Source of the DNA: Paracraurococcus sp042666655
Lineage (GTDB): Bacteria; Pseudomonadota; Alphaproteobacteria; Acetobacterales; Acetobacteraceae
Length of the DNA: 64,000 nt
Direction: 5' to 3'
NCBI RefSeq assembly: GCF_042666655.1
Contig: NZ_JBHTDE010000009.1
Location: 62,001-126,000 of the forward strand
The notes under the pieces were generated by a model. That model saw only the letters and a list, made by a program, of their open reading frames with translations, did no database searches and had not been told where the DNA came from. A program made the position numbers and the translations under genes. Positions 57,558 through 64,000 of this stretch are shown here, piece after piece; positions within the stretch are counted from its first letter, which is position 1; each line of letters opens with the position of its first letter.

Positions 57558-57790
57558 GCGGGCTCGGCCCTTTTCTGCAGCTCGAAGCGGTAGATGCCCT
57601 CGGCTTCCGAGCTGGCCAGCAGCAGGTGCCCGGTCTCCGCGCAATAGGCGGGGAAATCCCGGGTGGTGGCGGGGTCGGTGGCGAGCACGGTCAGCCGCGC
57701 CCCGGGCGGCAGCCCGCGCAGCGCCTTGTTGGCCTTGAGGACGGGCAAGGGGCAGGTCAGGCCCTGCAGGTCGAGCAGCGTGTCCGGCAT
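57554..57790 (-). CDS. TusA/SirA-family sulfur-carrier protein
   Basis: 78 residues with the signature LDLQGLTCPLPVLKANKAL, whose Cys carries persulfide sulfur, and a TusA-like beta-alpha-beta fold. TusA family members shuttle sulfur for tRNA thiolation, molybdenum cofactor or oxidation pathways. It lies back to back with the sulfur operon, separated by the promoter region at 57791-58069. The partner is inference. Confidence 0.85.
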   Translation of the reverse strand: MPDTLLDLQGLTCPLPVLKANKALRGLPPGARLTVLATDPATTRDFPAYCAETGHLLLASSEAEGIYRFELQKRAEPA

Positions 57791-58069
57791 CGCCCGAGTC
57801 CAGCACCCGCGCCCGGCTGCCGCAAGGGTCCATCCGGACCGGTCGCATCGGCAGGCGGGCGGCCCGGGCGCCGCCGCCGGGCCATCCGGCCTCGGGGAAA
57901 GACCTGGGTGCCCGCGTGCCTCCCGGACGCGCCTGCGGCGCCAGCCGCCCGGCGCAAGGGCCGTTTCATCGCCTGTGCGGGGCCGCTTCGCGCACCGCGG
58001 CGGCGGCATCGATTCACTTGACATTATACAATATCGTTAAATATATAATGTAGATCATGAGGCTGGCCC
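57791..58069. promoter_or_regulatory. Sulfur-operon promoter with inverted-repeat operator
   Basis: The last ~40 bases before the peroxiredoxin gene are strikingly AT-rich. TTGACA at 58018-58023 and TATAAT at 58044-58049 (20-base spacer, or TATATA at 58042-58047 with 18) look like a sigma70-type promoter. Overlapping it, ACATTATA (58021-58028) and TATAATGT (58044-58051) are perfect inverted repeats 15 bases apart, a good candidate site for the downstream ArsR-type regulator. The rest of the region is GC-rich and empty. Confidence 0.65.
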
Positions 58070-58777
58070 ATGCCGATACCGCCCGACGTCCCGACCCCCG
58101 ATCCCGCGCTCCGCGACGCAGCCCCTGCCCTGCCCGATCCCGCGACCGGATGGACGCCGCGCCTCGGCGCGCCGGCCATGCCCTTCCGCGTTCGCACGAC
58201 CCGGGGCGAGCGCAGCCTCGCAGACTACCGCGGCCGCTGGCTGCTGCTGTTCTCCCACCCCGCCGACTTCACCCCGGTCTGCACCTCGGAGTTCATCGCC
58301 TTCGCCCGCGCCCATGACCGCTTCCAGGCGCTCGGTTGCGACCTGCTTGGCATTTCGGTCGACAGCCTCTTCGCCCACCTCGCCTGGGTCCGCAGCATCG
58401 AGGCCGGGTTCGGCGTCGAGATTCCCTTCCCGATCGCCGAGGACATCTCGATGGGACTGGCGCGCGCCTACGGCATGCTCCACCCGGCCGATACCAGCAC
58501 CGCGACGGTCCGCGGCAGCTTCCTGATCGACCCCGCCGGCACCATCCGGATGCTGAGCTACTACCCCATGACCACCGGCCGCAGCGTCGAGGAACTGCTG
58601 CGCAGCCTGGCGGCGCTGCAGGAGACCGACGCCTCTGGCCTCTCCACCCCGGCCGACTGGCGGCCCGGCGAGGCGGGCGTGCTGCCGCCGCCGCAGACCG
58701 TGCAGGAGGCCGCCGCGCGCAATGCCGCGGGTGCCCAGGACTGGTACTACCTGTCCCAGGCGGGGGCGCCGCGATGA
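58070..58777 (+). CDS. Peroxiredoxin, 1-Cys (Prx6-like)
   Basis: 235 residues with FSHPADFTPVCTSEF, the PxxxTxxC peroxidatic Cys71; only one further Cys (about 90) and none at the C-terminus where 2-Cys enzymes have the resolving Cys, so a Prx6/1-Cys type. A 28-residue proline-rich leader precedes the core. Peroxiredoxins in sulfur operons reduce peroxides and persulfides. First gene of the operon; its stop overlaps the regulator start by four bases. Confidence 0.92.
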   Translation: MPIPPDVPTPDPALRDAAPALPDPATGWTPRLGAPAMPFRVRTTRGERSLADYRGRWLLLFSHPADFTPVCTSEFIAFARAHDRFQALGCDLLGISVDSLFAHLAWVRSIEAGFGVEIPFPIAEDISMGLARAYGMLHPADTSTATVRGSFLIDPAGTIRMLSYYPMTTGRSVEELLRSLAALQETDASGLSTPADWRPGEAGVLPPPQTVQEAAARNAAGAQDWYYLSQAGAPR

Positions 58778-59205
58778 GCCCCGAGACCCCCGGCGGCTGC
58801 GACCCCGAGGCGGCCGCGGAATTCCTCCGCGTGCTGGCCCACCCGATGCGCCTGCGCATCCTCTGCCGGCTGCTCGAGGGCGAGCTGGCGGTGGCCGGCT
58901 TCGAGGCCGAGCTCGGCCTCCGCCAGCCCAACCTGTCCCAGCAGCTGGCGACGCTGCGCGAGGCGGGGCTGGTGGCGACGCGGCGCGCGGCGAAGTCGGT
59001 CGTCTACCGCCTCGCCGACGACCGCGTTGCCGGCATGCTGGAGGCTTTGCGCCGCGCCATGGGCGGCCTGGCCACGCCGCCGGCCCGTGCCGCCACGGCC
59101 ATGCCACGCCCCGAGGACCCGGCCGCCGCGATCGCGCCGCGACGCGCGCCGGGCGAGGCCGGGGTCTTCGCCATGGCCGGCTGGGACATGGGAGCGCGGT
59201 CATGA
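58774..59205 (+). CDS. ArsR-family sulfide/persulfide-responsive repressor (BigR/SqrR-like)
   Basis: 143 residues; winged helix with EFLRVLAHPMRLRILCRLLEGELAV, LRQPNLSQQLATLREAGLV and SVVYRL. The Cys31 in RILCRLLEGE is where BigR and SqrR have their first redox Cys (C41/42); the second redox Cys of those proteins, in the last helix, is not seen here, while Cys9 is an extra N-terminal one. The last ~45 residues are a Pro/Ala-rich extension. It probably represses the operon from the inverted repeat upstream until oxidised by persulfide (inference by family). Confidence 0.88.
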   Translation: MSPETPGGCDPEAAAEFLRVLAHPMRLRILCRLLEGELAVAGFEAELGLRQPNLSQQLATLREAGLVATRRAAKSVVYRLADDRVAGMLEALRRAMGGLATPPARAATAMPRPEDPAAAIAPRRAPGEAGVFAMAGWDMGARS

Positions 59206-59972
59206 TGCAGGCGCTCCTTTCGCTCGGCTCCGGCGGCGTCGTCGGCTTCGTGCTCGGCCTGATCGGCGGCGGCGGGTCGATCGTCGCCACGCCGCTGCTG
59301 CTCTATGCGGTCGGCCTCTCGCCGCACGCGGCACTCGGCACCGGCGCACTGGCGGTCTCGGCCAATGCCCTCGTCAACTTCGCCGGGCATGCGCGCGCCG
59401 GCAACGTCCGCTGGAGCATCGCCGCGGTGTTCTCGCTGGCCGGCGTCCTCGGGGCCTTGGCCGGCTCGACCCTCGGCAAGGCGGTGGACGGCGAACGGCT
59501 CATCCTGCTGTTCGCCTTCATGATGATCGTGATCGGCGGCGCCATGCTGCGGCCGCGCCATGCCGGCGCCGGTGCGGCCGCCGCGCCGCTGACCCGCGCC
59601 GTCGCGCTGCGGGTCGGCGGCGTCGGCCTCGGCGTCGGCCTGCTCTCGGGCTTCTTCGGGATCGGCGGCGGCTTCCTGATCGTGCCCGGCCTCATCCTGG
59701 CGACCGGCATGTCGATGATCAACGCCGTCGGCACCTCGCTGCTCGCGGTCGGCGTCTTCGGCCTGGCGACCGCGATGAACTACGCCGCATCGGGCCTGGT
59801 GGACTGGATGGTCGCCGCCCAATTCATCGCCGGCGGCATCGCCGGCGGCTGGCTCGGCATGCGCGCCGCCTGCCGGCTGGCGGCAGACCGCAACACGCTG
59901 AACCGCATCTTCGCCGGCATCGTCTTCACCGTGGCCGTCTACATCATCTGGCGCTCGGTCGGCCACGCGTGA
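59202..59972 (+). CDS. TauE/SafE-family anion exporter
   Basis: 256 residues with eight or so hydrophobic helices and the glycine-rich paired repeats LGLIGGGGSIVATPLL and GFFGIGGGFLIVPGL of the sulfite exporter TauE/SafE family. In BigR operons such a transporter is thought to export sulfite. ATG 59202 overlaps the regulator stop. Confidence 0.88.
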   Translation: MMQALLSLGSGGVVGFVLGLIGGGGSIVATPLLLYAVGLSPHAALGTGALAVSANALVNFAGHARAGNVRWSIAAVFSLAGVLGALAGSTLGKAVDGERLILLFAFMMIVIGGAMLRPRHAGAGAAAAPLTRAVALRVGGVGLGVGLLSGFFGIGGGFLIVPGLILATGMSMINAVGTSLLAVGVFGLATAMNYAASGLVDWMVAAQFIAGGIAGGWLGMRAACRLAADRNTLNRIFAGIVFTVAVYIIWRSVGHA

Positions 59973-60001
59973 CGGGCCCGCGCCACAACAAGGATATCGC
60001 C

Positions 60002-60895
60002 ATGTCGGACATCCCCGTGGGCATCGACACCAGCATCCGGCCGGAGGTCACGCCCTTCTTCGATGCGGACACCAACACCATCAGCTACGTGGTGAAGGAT
60101 CCCGGCTCCAGCGCCTGCGCCGTCGTCGACAGCGTGCTCGACCTCGACTGGGCGGCGGGGCGCATCGCCACCCGCTCGGCGGATGCGGTCATCGCCCATA
60201 TCCGCGACCGCGGCCTCAGCCTCGAATGGCTGATCGAGACGCATGTGCATGCCGACCATCTCTCGGCCGCGCCCTATATCCAGCAGAAGCTCGGCGGCCG
60301 CATCGGCATCGGCGACCGCATCACCGTGGTGCAGGACACCTTCGGCAAGGTGTTCAACGAGGGCACCGAGTTCCGCCGCGACGGCAGCCAGTTCGACCGG
60401 CTGTTCCAGGACGGCGACAGCTACACGATCGGCGGCATGACGGCGGTGGCGCTGCACACGCCCGGCCATACGCCCGCCTGCATGACGCATGTGATCGGCG
60501 GCACCGCCTTCGTCGGCGACACGCTGTTCATGCCGGATGGCGGCACCGCGCGGGCCGACTTCCCCGGCGGCGACGCCGGCGTGCTCTACCGCTCCATCAG
60601 GCGCGTCCTCGCGCTGCCGCCGGCGACGCGGCTGTTCATGTGCCACGACTACGGCCCGAACGGGCGGGAGATCCGCTGGGAGACGACCGTCGCCGAGGAG
60701 CGCGCCCACAACATCCACGTCCACGACGGCGTCGGGGAGGACGAATTCGTCGCCATGCGCACGGCGCGCGACGCGACGCTGGCCATGCCGCGGCTCATCA
60801 TCCCCTCGATCCAGGTGAACATGCATGCCGGGCAGTTGCCGGCGCCCGGCCCAGACGGCAAGCGGTTCCTCAAGGTGCCGCTGGACGTCTTCTGA
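60002..60895 (+). CDS. Persulfide dioxygenase-like metallo-beta-lactamase (Blh/ETHE1-like)
   Basis: 297 residues of the MBL fold: ETHVHADHLSAAPYIQ (HxHxDH), HTPGHTPACM, VGDTLFMPDGGTARADFPGG and LFMCHDYGPNGREI. ETHE1/SdoA-like iron enzymes oxidise glutathione persulfide to sulfite; here the Blh group lacks the rhodanese domain but is associated with DUF442 elsewhere. Electron-rich partner SQR is next. Start ATG 60002; 29 bases after tauE. Confidence 0.9.
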   Translation: MSDIPVGIDTSIRPEVTPFFDADTNTISYVVKDPGSSACAVVDSVLDLDWAAGRIATRSADAVIAHIRDRGLSLEWLIETHVHADHLSAAPYIQQKLGGRIGIGDRITVVQDTFGKVFNEGTEFRRDGSQFDRLFQDGDSYTIGGMTAVALHTPGHTPACMTHVIGGTAFVGDTLFMPDGGTARADFPGGDAGVLYRSIRRVLALPPATRLFMCHDYGPNGREIRWETTVAEERAHNIHVHDGVGEDEFVAMRTARDATLAMPRLIIPSIQVNMHAGQLPAPGPDGKRFLKVPLDVF

Positions 60896-60915
60896 ACCGC
60901 AGGGGAGGACGCGTG

Positions 60916-62589
60916 ATGGACGTGAAACGCCTTTCGGAGACCGTCTCGGCCGCGCCGCAGATCCGGCCGGCGGAGGTGGCCGACCTCGCTGCCCTCGGCT
61001 TCCGCGCCGTCATCTGCAACCGGCCGGACGGCGAGGGCCCCGACCAGCCCGGCTTCGAGGAGCTCGCCCGCGCCGCCGCCGAGGCGGGGCTGGAAGCCGC
61101 CTATCTGCCGGTCGTCTCGGGCAAGGTGACGGATGCGGACGCCGCCGCCTTCGGCCGGCTGCTCGACCGGCTGCCGAAGCCCGTGCTCGCCTATTGCCGC
61201 ACCGGCACGCGCTCGGCGACGCTCTGGTCGCTGGCCGAGGCGGCGCGCGGCCGCGCCCTGCCGGAGATCACCGCCGCGGCCAAGGCGGCCGGCTACGACA
61301 TGACCGGCGTCGCCCGCCGCATCGCCAATGGCGGCCGCACCCCGACCACCAGCGGGGAGGTGCGGCACGAGGTCGTGGTGATCGGCGGCGGCGCCGCCGG
61401 CATCGCCGTCGCCGCCAGCCTCAAGGCGCGCAGCCCCGACCTCGACATCGCCATCATCGACCCGGCCGACATCCACTACTACCAACCCGGCTGGACGATG
61501 GTGGGCGGCGGCGTCTTCGCCGCCCGCACCACGGCGCGCACCATGGCCTCGCTCATCCCGCGCGGCGTCGCCTGGATCAAGGCCGCGGTCGCCGCCTTCG
61601 AGCCGGCGAACAACGCCGTCATCCTGGACGGCTGCCGGGTCGTCACCTATGGCCGGCTGGTCGTCGCCCCTGGACTCAAGCTCGACTGGGGCGGCATCGA
61701 AGGCCTGTCCGAGACGCTGGGGCGGAACGGCGTCACCTCCAACTACCGCTACGACCTCGCGCCCTATACCTGGGAACTGGTGCGCGGCCTCAAGCGCGGC
61801 GCGGCGATCTTCACCCAGCCGCCGATGCCGATCAAATGCGCCGGGGCGCCGCAGAAGGCGATGTACCTGGCGGCCGACCACTGGCGGCGCAGCGGCGTGC
61901 TCGGCGACATCCGCATCGATTTCTGCAACGCCGGCGCCGTGCTGTTCGGGGTGAAGGACTACGTTCCGGCGCTGATGGAATACGTCGGACGCTACGGCAT
62001 CCACCTGGATTTCCAGGAAAGGCTGACGCGGGTGGATGGGCCGGCGCGCACCGCCTGGTTCTCCCGCACCAGCCCCCACGGCGCCACCACGGAGGTCGAG
62101 CGGCATTTCGACATGCTGCATGTGGTGCCGCCGCAGACGGCGCCCGACTTCCTGCGCGCCTCGCCGCTGGCCGATGCCGCGGGCTGGCTGGACGTGGACG
62201 CGGCGACGCTCCGCCACGCGCGCTTCCCCGGCATCTACGGCCTCGGCGACGCCTGCAACGCGCCGAACGCCAAGACCGCCGCCGCCGCCCGCAAGCAGGC
62301 CCCGATCGTCGCGCACAACCTGCTGCGCGACATGGGCGCGGTGCAGGGAAACGACGCCCTCTACGACGGCTACGGCTCCTGCCCGCTGACCGTCGCGCGC
62401 GGGCGCATCGTGCTGGCCGAATTCGGCTACGGCGGCCGGCTGCTGCCGAGCTTCCCGGCCTGGCTGATCGACGGGACGCGGCCCAGCCGCCTCGCCTGGC
62501 TGCTGAAGGAGCGCATGCTGCCCTGGATCTACTGGAAGGCGATGCTGCGCGGCCGGGAATGGCTGGCGCAGCCGGAGCTGGCGACCTGA
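60916..62589 (+). CDS. sqr: DUF442 (phosphatase-like)::sulfide:quinone oxidoreductase fusion
   Basis: 557 residues. Residues 1-~130 are the DUF442 domain with CRTGTRS (Cys94, Arg99; a protein-tyrosine-phosphatase/rhodanese-like loop). From ~150 to the end is a flavoprotein with VVVIGGGAAGIAVAASL, ADIHYYQPGWTMVGGG, PIKCAGAPQKAMYLA (Cys308) and DGYGSCPLTVARGR (Cys489), which are the two active-site Cys of type II SQR, as in human SQOR, plus GLGDACNAPNAKTAAAARKQAP at the FAD/quinone side. It oxidises sulfide to persulfide with quinone as acceptor. ATG 60916 has AGGGGAGGA upstream; GTG 60913 is also in frame. A fused rhodanese-like head could accept the persulfide directly (inference). Confidence 0.9.
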   Translation: MDVKRLSETVSAAPQIRPAEVADLAALGFRAVICNRPDGEGPDQPGFEELARAAAEAGLEAAYLPVVSGKVTDADAAAFGRLLDRLPKPVLAYCRTGTRSATLWSLAEAARGRALPEITAAAKAAGYDMTGVARRIANGGRTPTTSGEVRHEVVVIGGGAAGIAVAASLKARSPDLDIAIIDPADIHYYQPGWTMVGGGVFAARTTARTMASLIPRGVAWIKAAVAAFEPANNAVILDGCRVVTYGRLVVAPGLKLDWGGIEGLSETLGRNGVTSNYRYDLAPYTWELVRGLKRGAAIFTQPPMPIKCAGAPQKAMYLAADHWRRSGVLGDIRIDFCNAGAVLFGVKDYVPALMEYVGRYGIHLDFQERLTRVDGPARTAWFSRTSPHGATTEVERHFDMLHVVPPQTAPDFLRASPLADAAGWLDVDAATLRHARFPGIYGLGDACNAPNAKTAAAARKQAPIVAHNLLRDMGAVQGNDALYDGYGSCPLTVARGRIVLAEFGYGGRLLPSFPAWLIDGTRPSRLAWLLKERMLPWIYWKAMLRGREWLAQPELAT

Positions 62590-62606
62590 GGCATGAGATA
62601 CATCGG

Positions 62607-63029
62607 ATGACGCAGTTCACCCCCTGGTCGGCCGCGGCGGGCGGCGCGCTGATCGGCGCGGCGGCAGCGCTGCTCTGGGTCTCGCTCGGCCGCATCGCCG
62701 GCATCAGCGGCATCCTCGGCGGGCTCGCCGGGGCGCCGGCCGGCGAGCATGGCTGGCGGCTCGCCTTCCTCGCCGGGCTGGTCGGGGCACCGCTGCTCTA
62801 CCTCGCGGCGCTCGGCGCGCCGGAGGTGTCGATCGCCGCGGGACCGGCGCGCCTGGTCCTGGCGGGGCTGCTCGTCGGTGTCGGCACGCGGCTCGGCACC
62901 GGCTGCACCAGCGGGCATGGCGTCTGCGGCATCGCCCGGCTCTCGCCGCGCTCGATCGCCGCGACCGGGGTGTTCATGGCAACCGCCGCGGCGACGGTCT
63001 TCCTGTCGCGCCACGTGCTGGGGAGTTAA
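62607..63029 (+). CDS. YeeE/YedE-family membrane protein, half A
   Basis: 140 residues, four or so helices, with GRIAGISGILGG and RLGTGCTSGHGVCGIARLS, the conserved YeeE/YedE (TsuA/PmpA) cysteine motif for thiosulfate or persulfide sulfur uptake. With the next gene it forms the usual two-part transporter. Confidence 0.88.
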   Translation: MTQFTPWSAAAGGALIGAAAALLWVSLGRIAGISGILGGLAGAPAGEHGWRLAFLAGLVGAPLLYLAALGAPEVSIAAGPARLVLAGLLVGVGTRLGTGCTSGHGVCGIARLSPRSIAATGVFMATAAATVFLSRHVLGS

Positions 63030-63033
63030 GCCG

Positions 63034-63495
63034 ATGCCACAAATCCTGGCTGCCCTCGCCTCGGGCCTGCTGTTCGGCCTCGGGCTCGTCGTCTCGGGGA
63101 TGGTGAACCCGGCGAAGGTGCTCGGCTTCCTCGACCTCGCCGGCGACTGGGACCCCAGCCTCGCCTTCGTCATGGCGGCGGCGATCCCCGTGGCGGCGCT
63201 CGGCTTCCGGCTCGGCGGCCGGATGGGGGCGCCGCTCTGCGACGCCGCCTTCGCGCCGCCCGCGCGCCGGCGGATCGACGCGCGCCTGCTGGGCGGCGCG
63301 GCGCTGTTCGGCATCGGCTGGGGACTTGCGGGCTTCTGCCCGGGTCCGGCCCTGGCCTCGCTCGGCTTCGGCGGCTGGCCCGTGCTGGTCTTCGTGGCGG
63401 CGATGCTGGGCGGGATGGGGCTCTACCACCTCGCGGTCGGGGCGCGACGCGGCGGTGCAACCGGCACCGGACCGGCAGCGGCGCGGCCGGGCTGA
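63034..63495 (+). CDS. YeeE/YedE-family membrane protein, half B
   Basis: 153 residues with LASGLLFGLGLVVSGMVNPAKVLGFLDLAGDWDPSLAFVM and GIGWGLAGFCPGPALASLGFG, the conserved second half of YeeE/YedE pairs. Starts 4 bases after half A. Likely moves sulfur compounds across the inner membrane. Confidence 0.88.
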   Translation: MPQILAALASGLLFGLGLVVSGMVNPAKVLGFLDLAGDWDPSLAFVMAAAIPVAALGFRLGGRMGAPLCDAAFAPPARRRIDARLLGGAALFGIGWGLAGFCPGPALASLGFGGWPVLVFVAAMLGGMGLYHLAVGARRGGATGTGPAAARPG

Positions 63496-63534
63496 GGGAC
63501 CACAGGCACCGAAGACGTGCGGGAGGACACCAGG

Positions 63535-64000
63535 ATGCGCGGACCATCGCTGATGCAGGTCGCCATCGCGGCCGTCGCCGCCGGCGGGTTGGCGCTGGCG
63601 CTGCACCGGCCCGAACCGGTGGCGCCGGGGACGGCGCAGGCCGTCGCGCCGTCCGCCAGCGCGCCCGCCATGGCCCCGGCGCCCGCCTTGAGCCCGGTCC
63701 CGGCGGCCGTGGCCGCGACGCCGGCTGCCGCCCAGCCCGCCACCGCCCAGCCCGCCACCGCCGAGGCATGGACCGTGCCCGACCCGGATGCGCTGCCTAA
63801 CGACATCTACGGCCGCACCGTGCGCCGCGGCCGCGACCTGATCACCCGCACCTCCTCGCTGATCGGGCCCGACGCCGCCGATCCGGCCATGCGCTTCGCC
63901 GGCAACGGCCTCGACTGCCAGTCCTGCCACCTGCAGGCGGGCAGCCAGCAATTCGGCCTGCCGCTTGCCGGGGTCTGGGGTGTCTTCCCGCAGCATATCG
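63535..64000 (+). CDS. tsdA: TsdA-like thiosulfate dehydrogenase, N-terminal part (cut by window edge)
   Basis: At least 155 residues in the window. Signal-like N-terminus, a long Ala/Pro linker, then YGRTVRRGRDLITRTSSLIGPDA, FAGNGLDCQSCHLQAGSQQFG and PLAGVWGVFPQHI, matching the first heme domain of diheme TsdA-type cytochromes that oxidise thiosulfate to tetrathionate. GGGAGGA sits nine bases upstream of ATG 63535. Second heme domain is beyond the window. Confidence 0.75.
   Translation, partial: MRGPSLMQVAIAAVAAGGLALALHRPEPVAPGTAQAVAPSASAPAMAPAPALSPVPAAVAATPAAAQPATAQPATAEAWTVPDPDALPNDIYGRTVRRGRDLITRTSSLIGPDAADPAMRFAGNGLDCQSCHLQAGSQQFGLPLAGVWGVFPQHI

Overview
The window is about 70% GC, densely packed, and rich in ATGA/GTGA stop-start overlaps. 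Gene content (alternative complex III beside a caa3-type oxidase, a selenoprotein formate dehydrogenase, RTX protein, many Bug-type binding proteins and CoA-ester catabolism) suggests an aerobic alphaproteobacterium, most likely an Acetobacteraceae member of the Roseomonas type. That taxonomic call is inference from gene content and codon use, not from a marker comparison.

Layout. 1-2815: end of recF, then gyrB. 2816-3181: gap with a frameshifted remnant of a ribosome hibernation factor. 3182-9791 (+): actABCDEF, the alternative complex III quinol:cytochrome c oxidoreductase. The operon runs straight on into selA and selB (to 13140). A decayed PRC-barrel gene lies antisense to the selB tail, followed by tRNA-Sec (13445-13534). 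Convergent to these, 22059->13497 (-), is a second operon: selD fused to a flavin reductase-like domain, a 71-aa protein, a formate dehydrogenase alpha subunit with an in-frame UGA (Sec200) and a clear SECIS hairpin, the Fe-S beta subunit, an NrfD-like membrane subunit, a 95-aa protein and a formate channel. Everything needed to make and use selenocysteine except an obvious selenophosphate partner elsewhere is therefore in 12 kb. 22249-26856 (+): ctaG, coxB with a fused cytochrome c domain, coxA fused to coxC, and a small membrane protein. Formate -> quinone -> complex III -> caa3 oxidase -> O2 is a complete respiratory route within 24 kb.

27.4-29.2 kb is a gene-poor scar with a tyrosine recombinase remnant and a set of 17-bp repeats. 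29211-31219: COG0523 metal-chaperone GTPase and WD40 partner. 31815: DUF3775 protein. 32489-36385: 1298-aa hybrid sensor kinase. 36784-38238 (-): RTX calcium-binding protein with an internal 177-residue duplication. 38620-40803 (+): SDR and class III CoA transferase. 49228->40804 (-): seven-gene catabolic operon (two Bug binding proteins, FadJ-like enzyme, two acyl-CoA dehydrogenases, DapA-family aldolase, Gfo/Idh/MocA dehydrogenase), divergent from a two-subunit CoA transferase (49382-50753). A ~150-bp palindromic intergenic element occurs twice (39.43 and 50.75 kb). 50903-57790 holds an SDR, an MHYT-GGDEF-EAL protein, a DUF4337 protein, a cytochrome P460, a MmcQ-like protein, a histone-deacetylase-family protein and a TusA-like protein.

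58018-64000 (+) is a reactive-sulfur operon behind an AT-rich promoter with a perfect inverted repeat: peroxiredoxin, BigR/SqrR-like ArsR regulator, TauE/SafE exporter, persulfide dioxygenase-like metallo-beta-lactamase, a DUF442::sulfide:quinone oxidoreductase fusion, two YeeE/YedE half-proteins and the start of a TsdA-like thiosulfate dehydrogenase. It probably oxidises sulfide to persulfide, sulfite and thiosulfate/tetrathionate and feeds electrons to the same quinone/cytochrome c pools. This and the selenium-formate-complex III block are the most interesting parts of the window.
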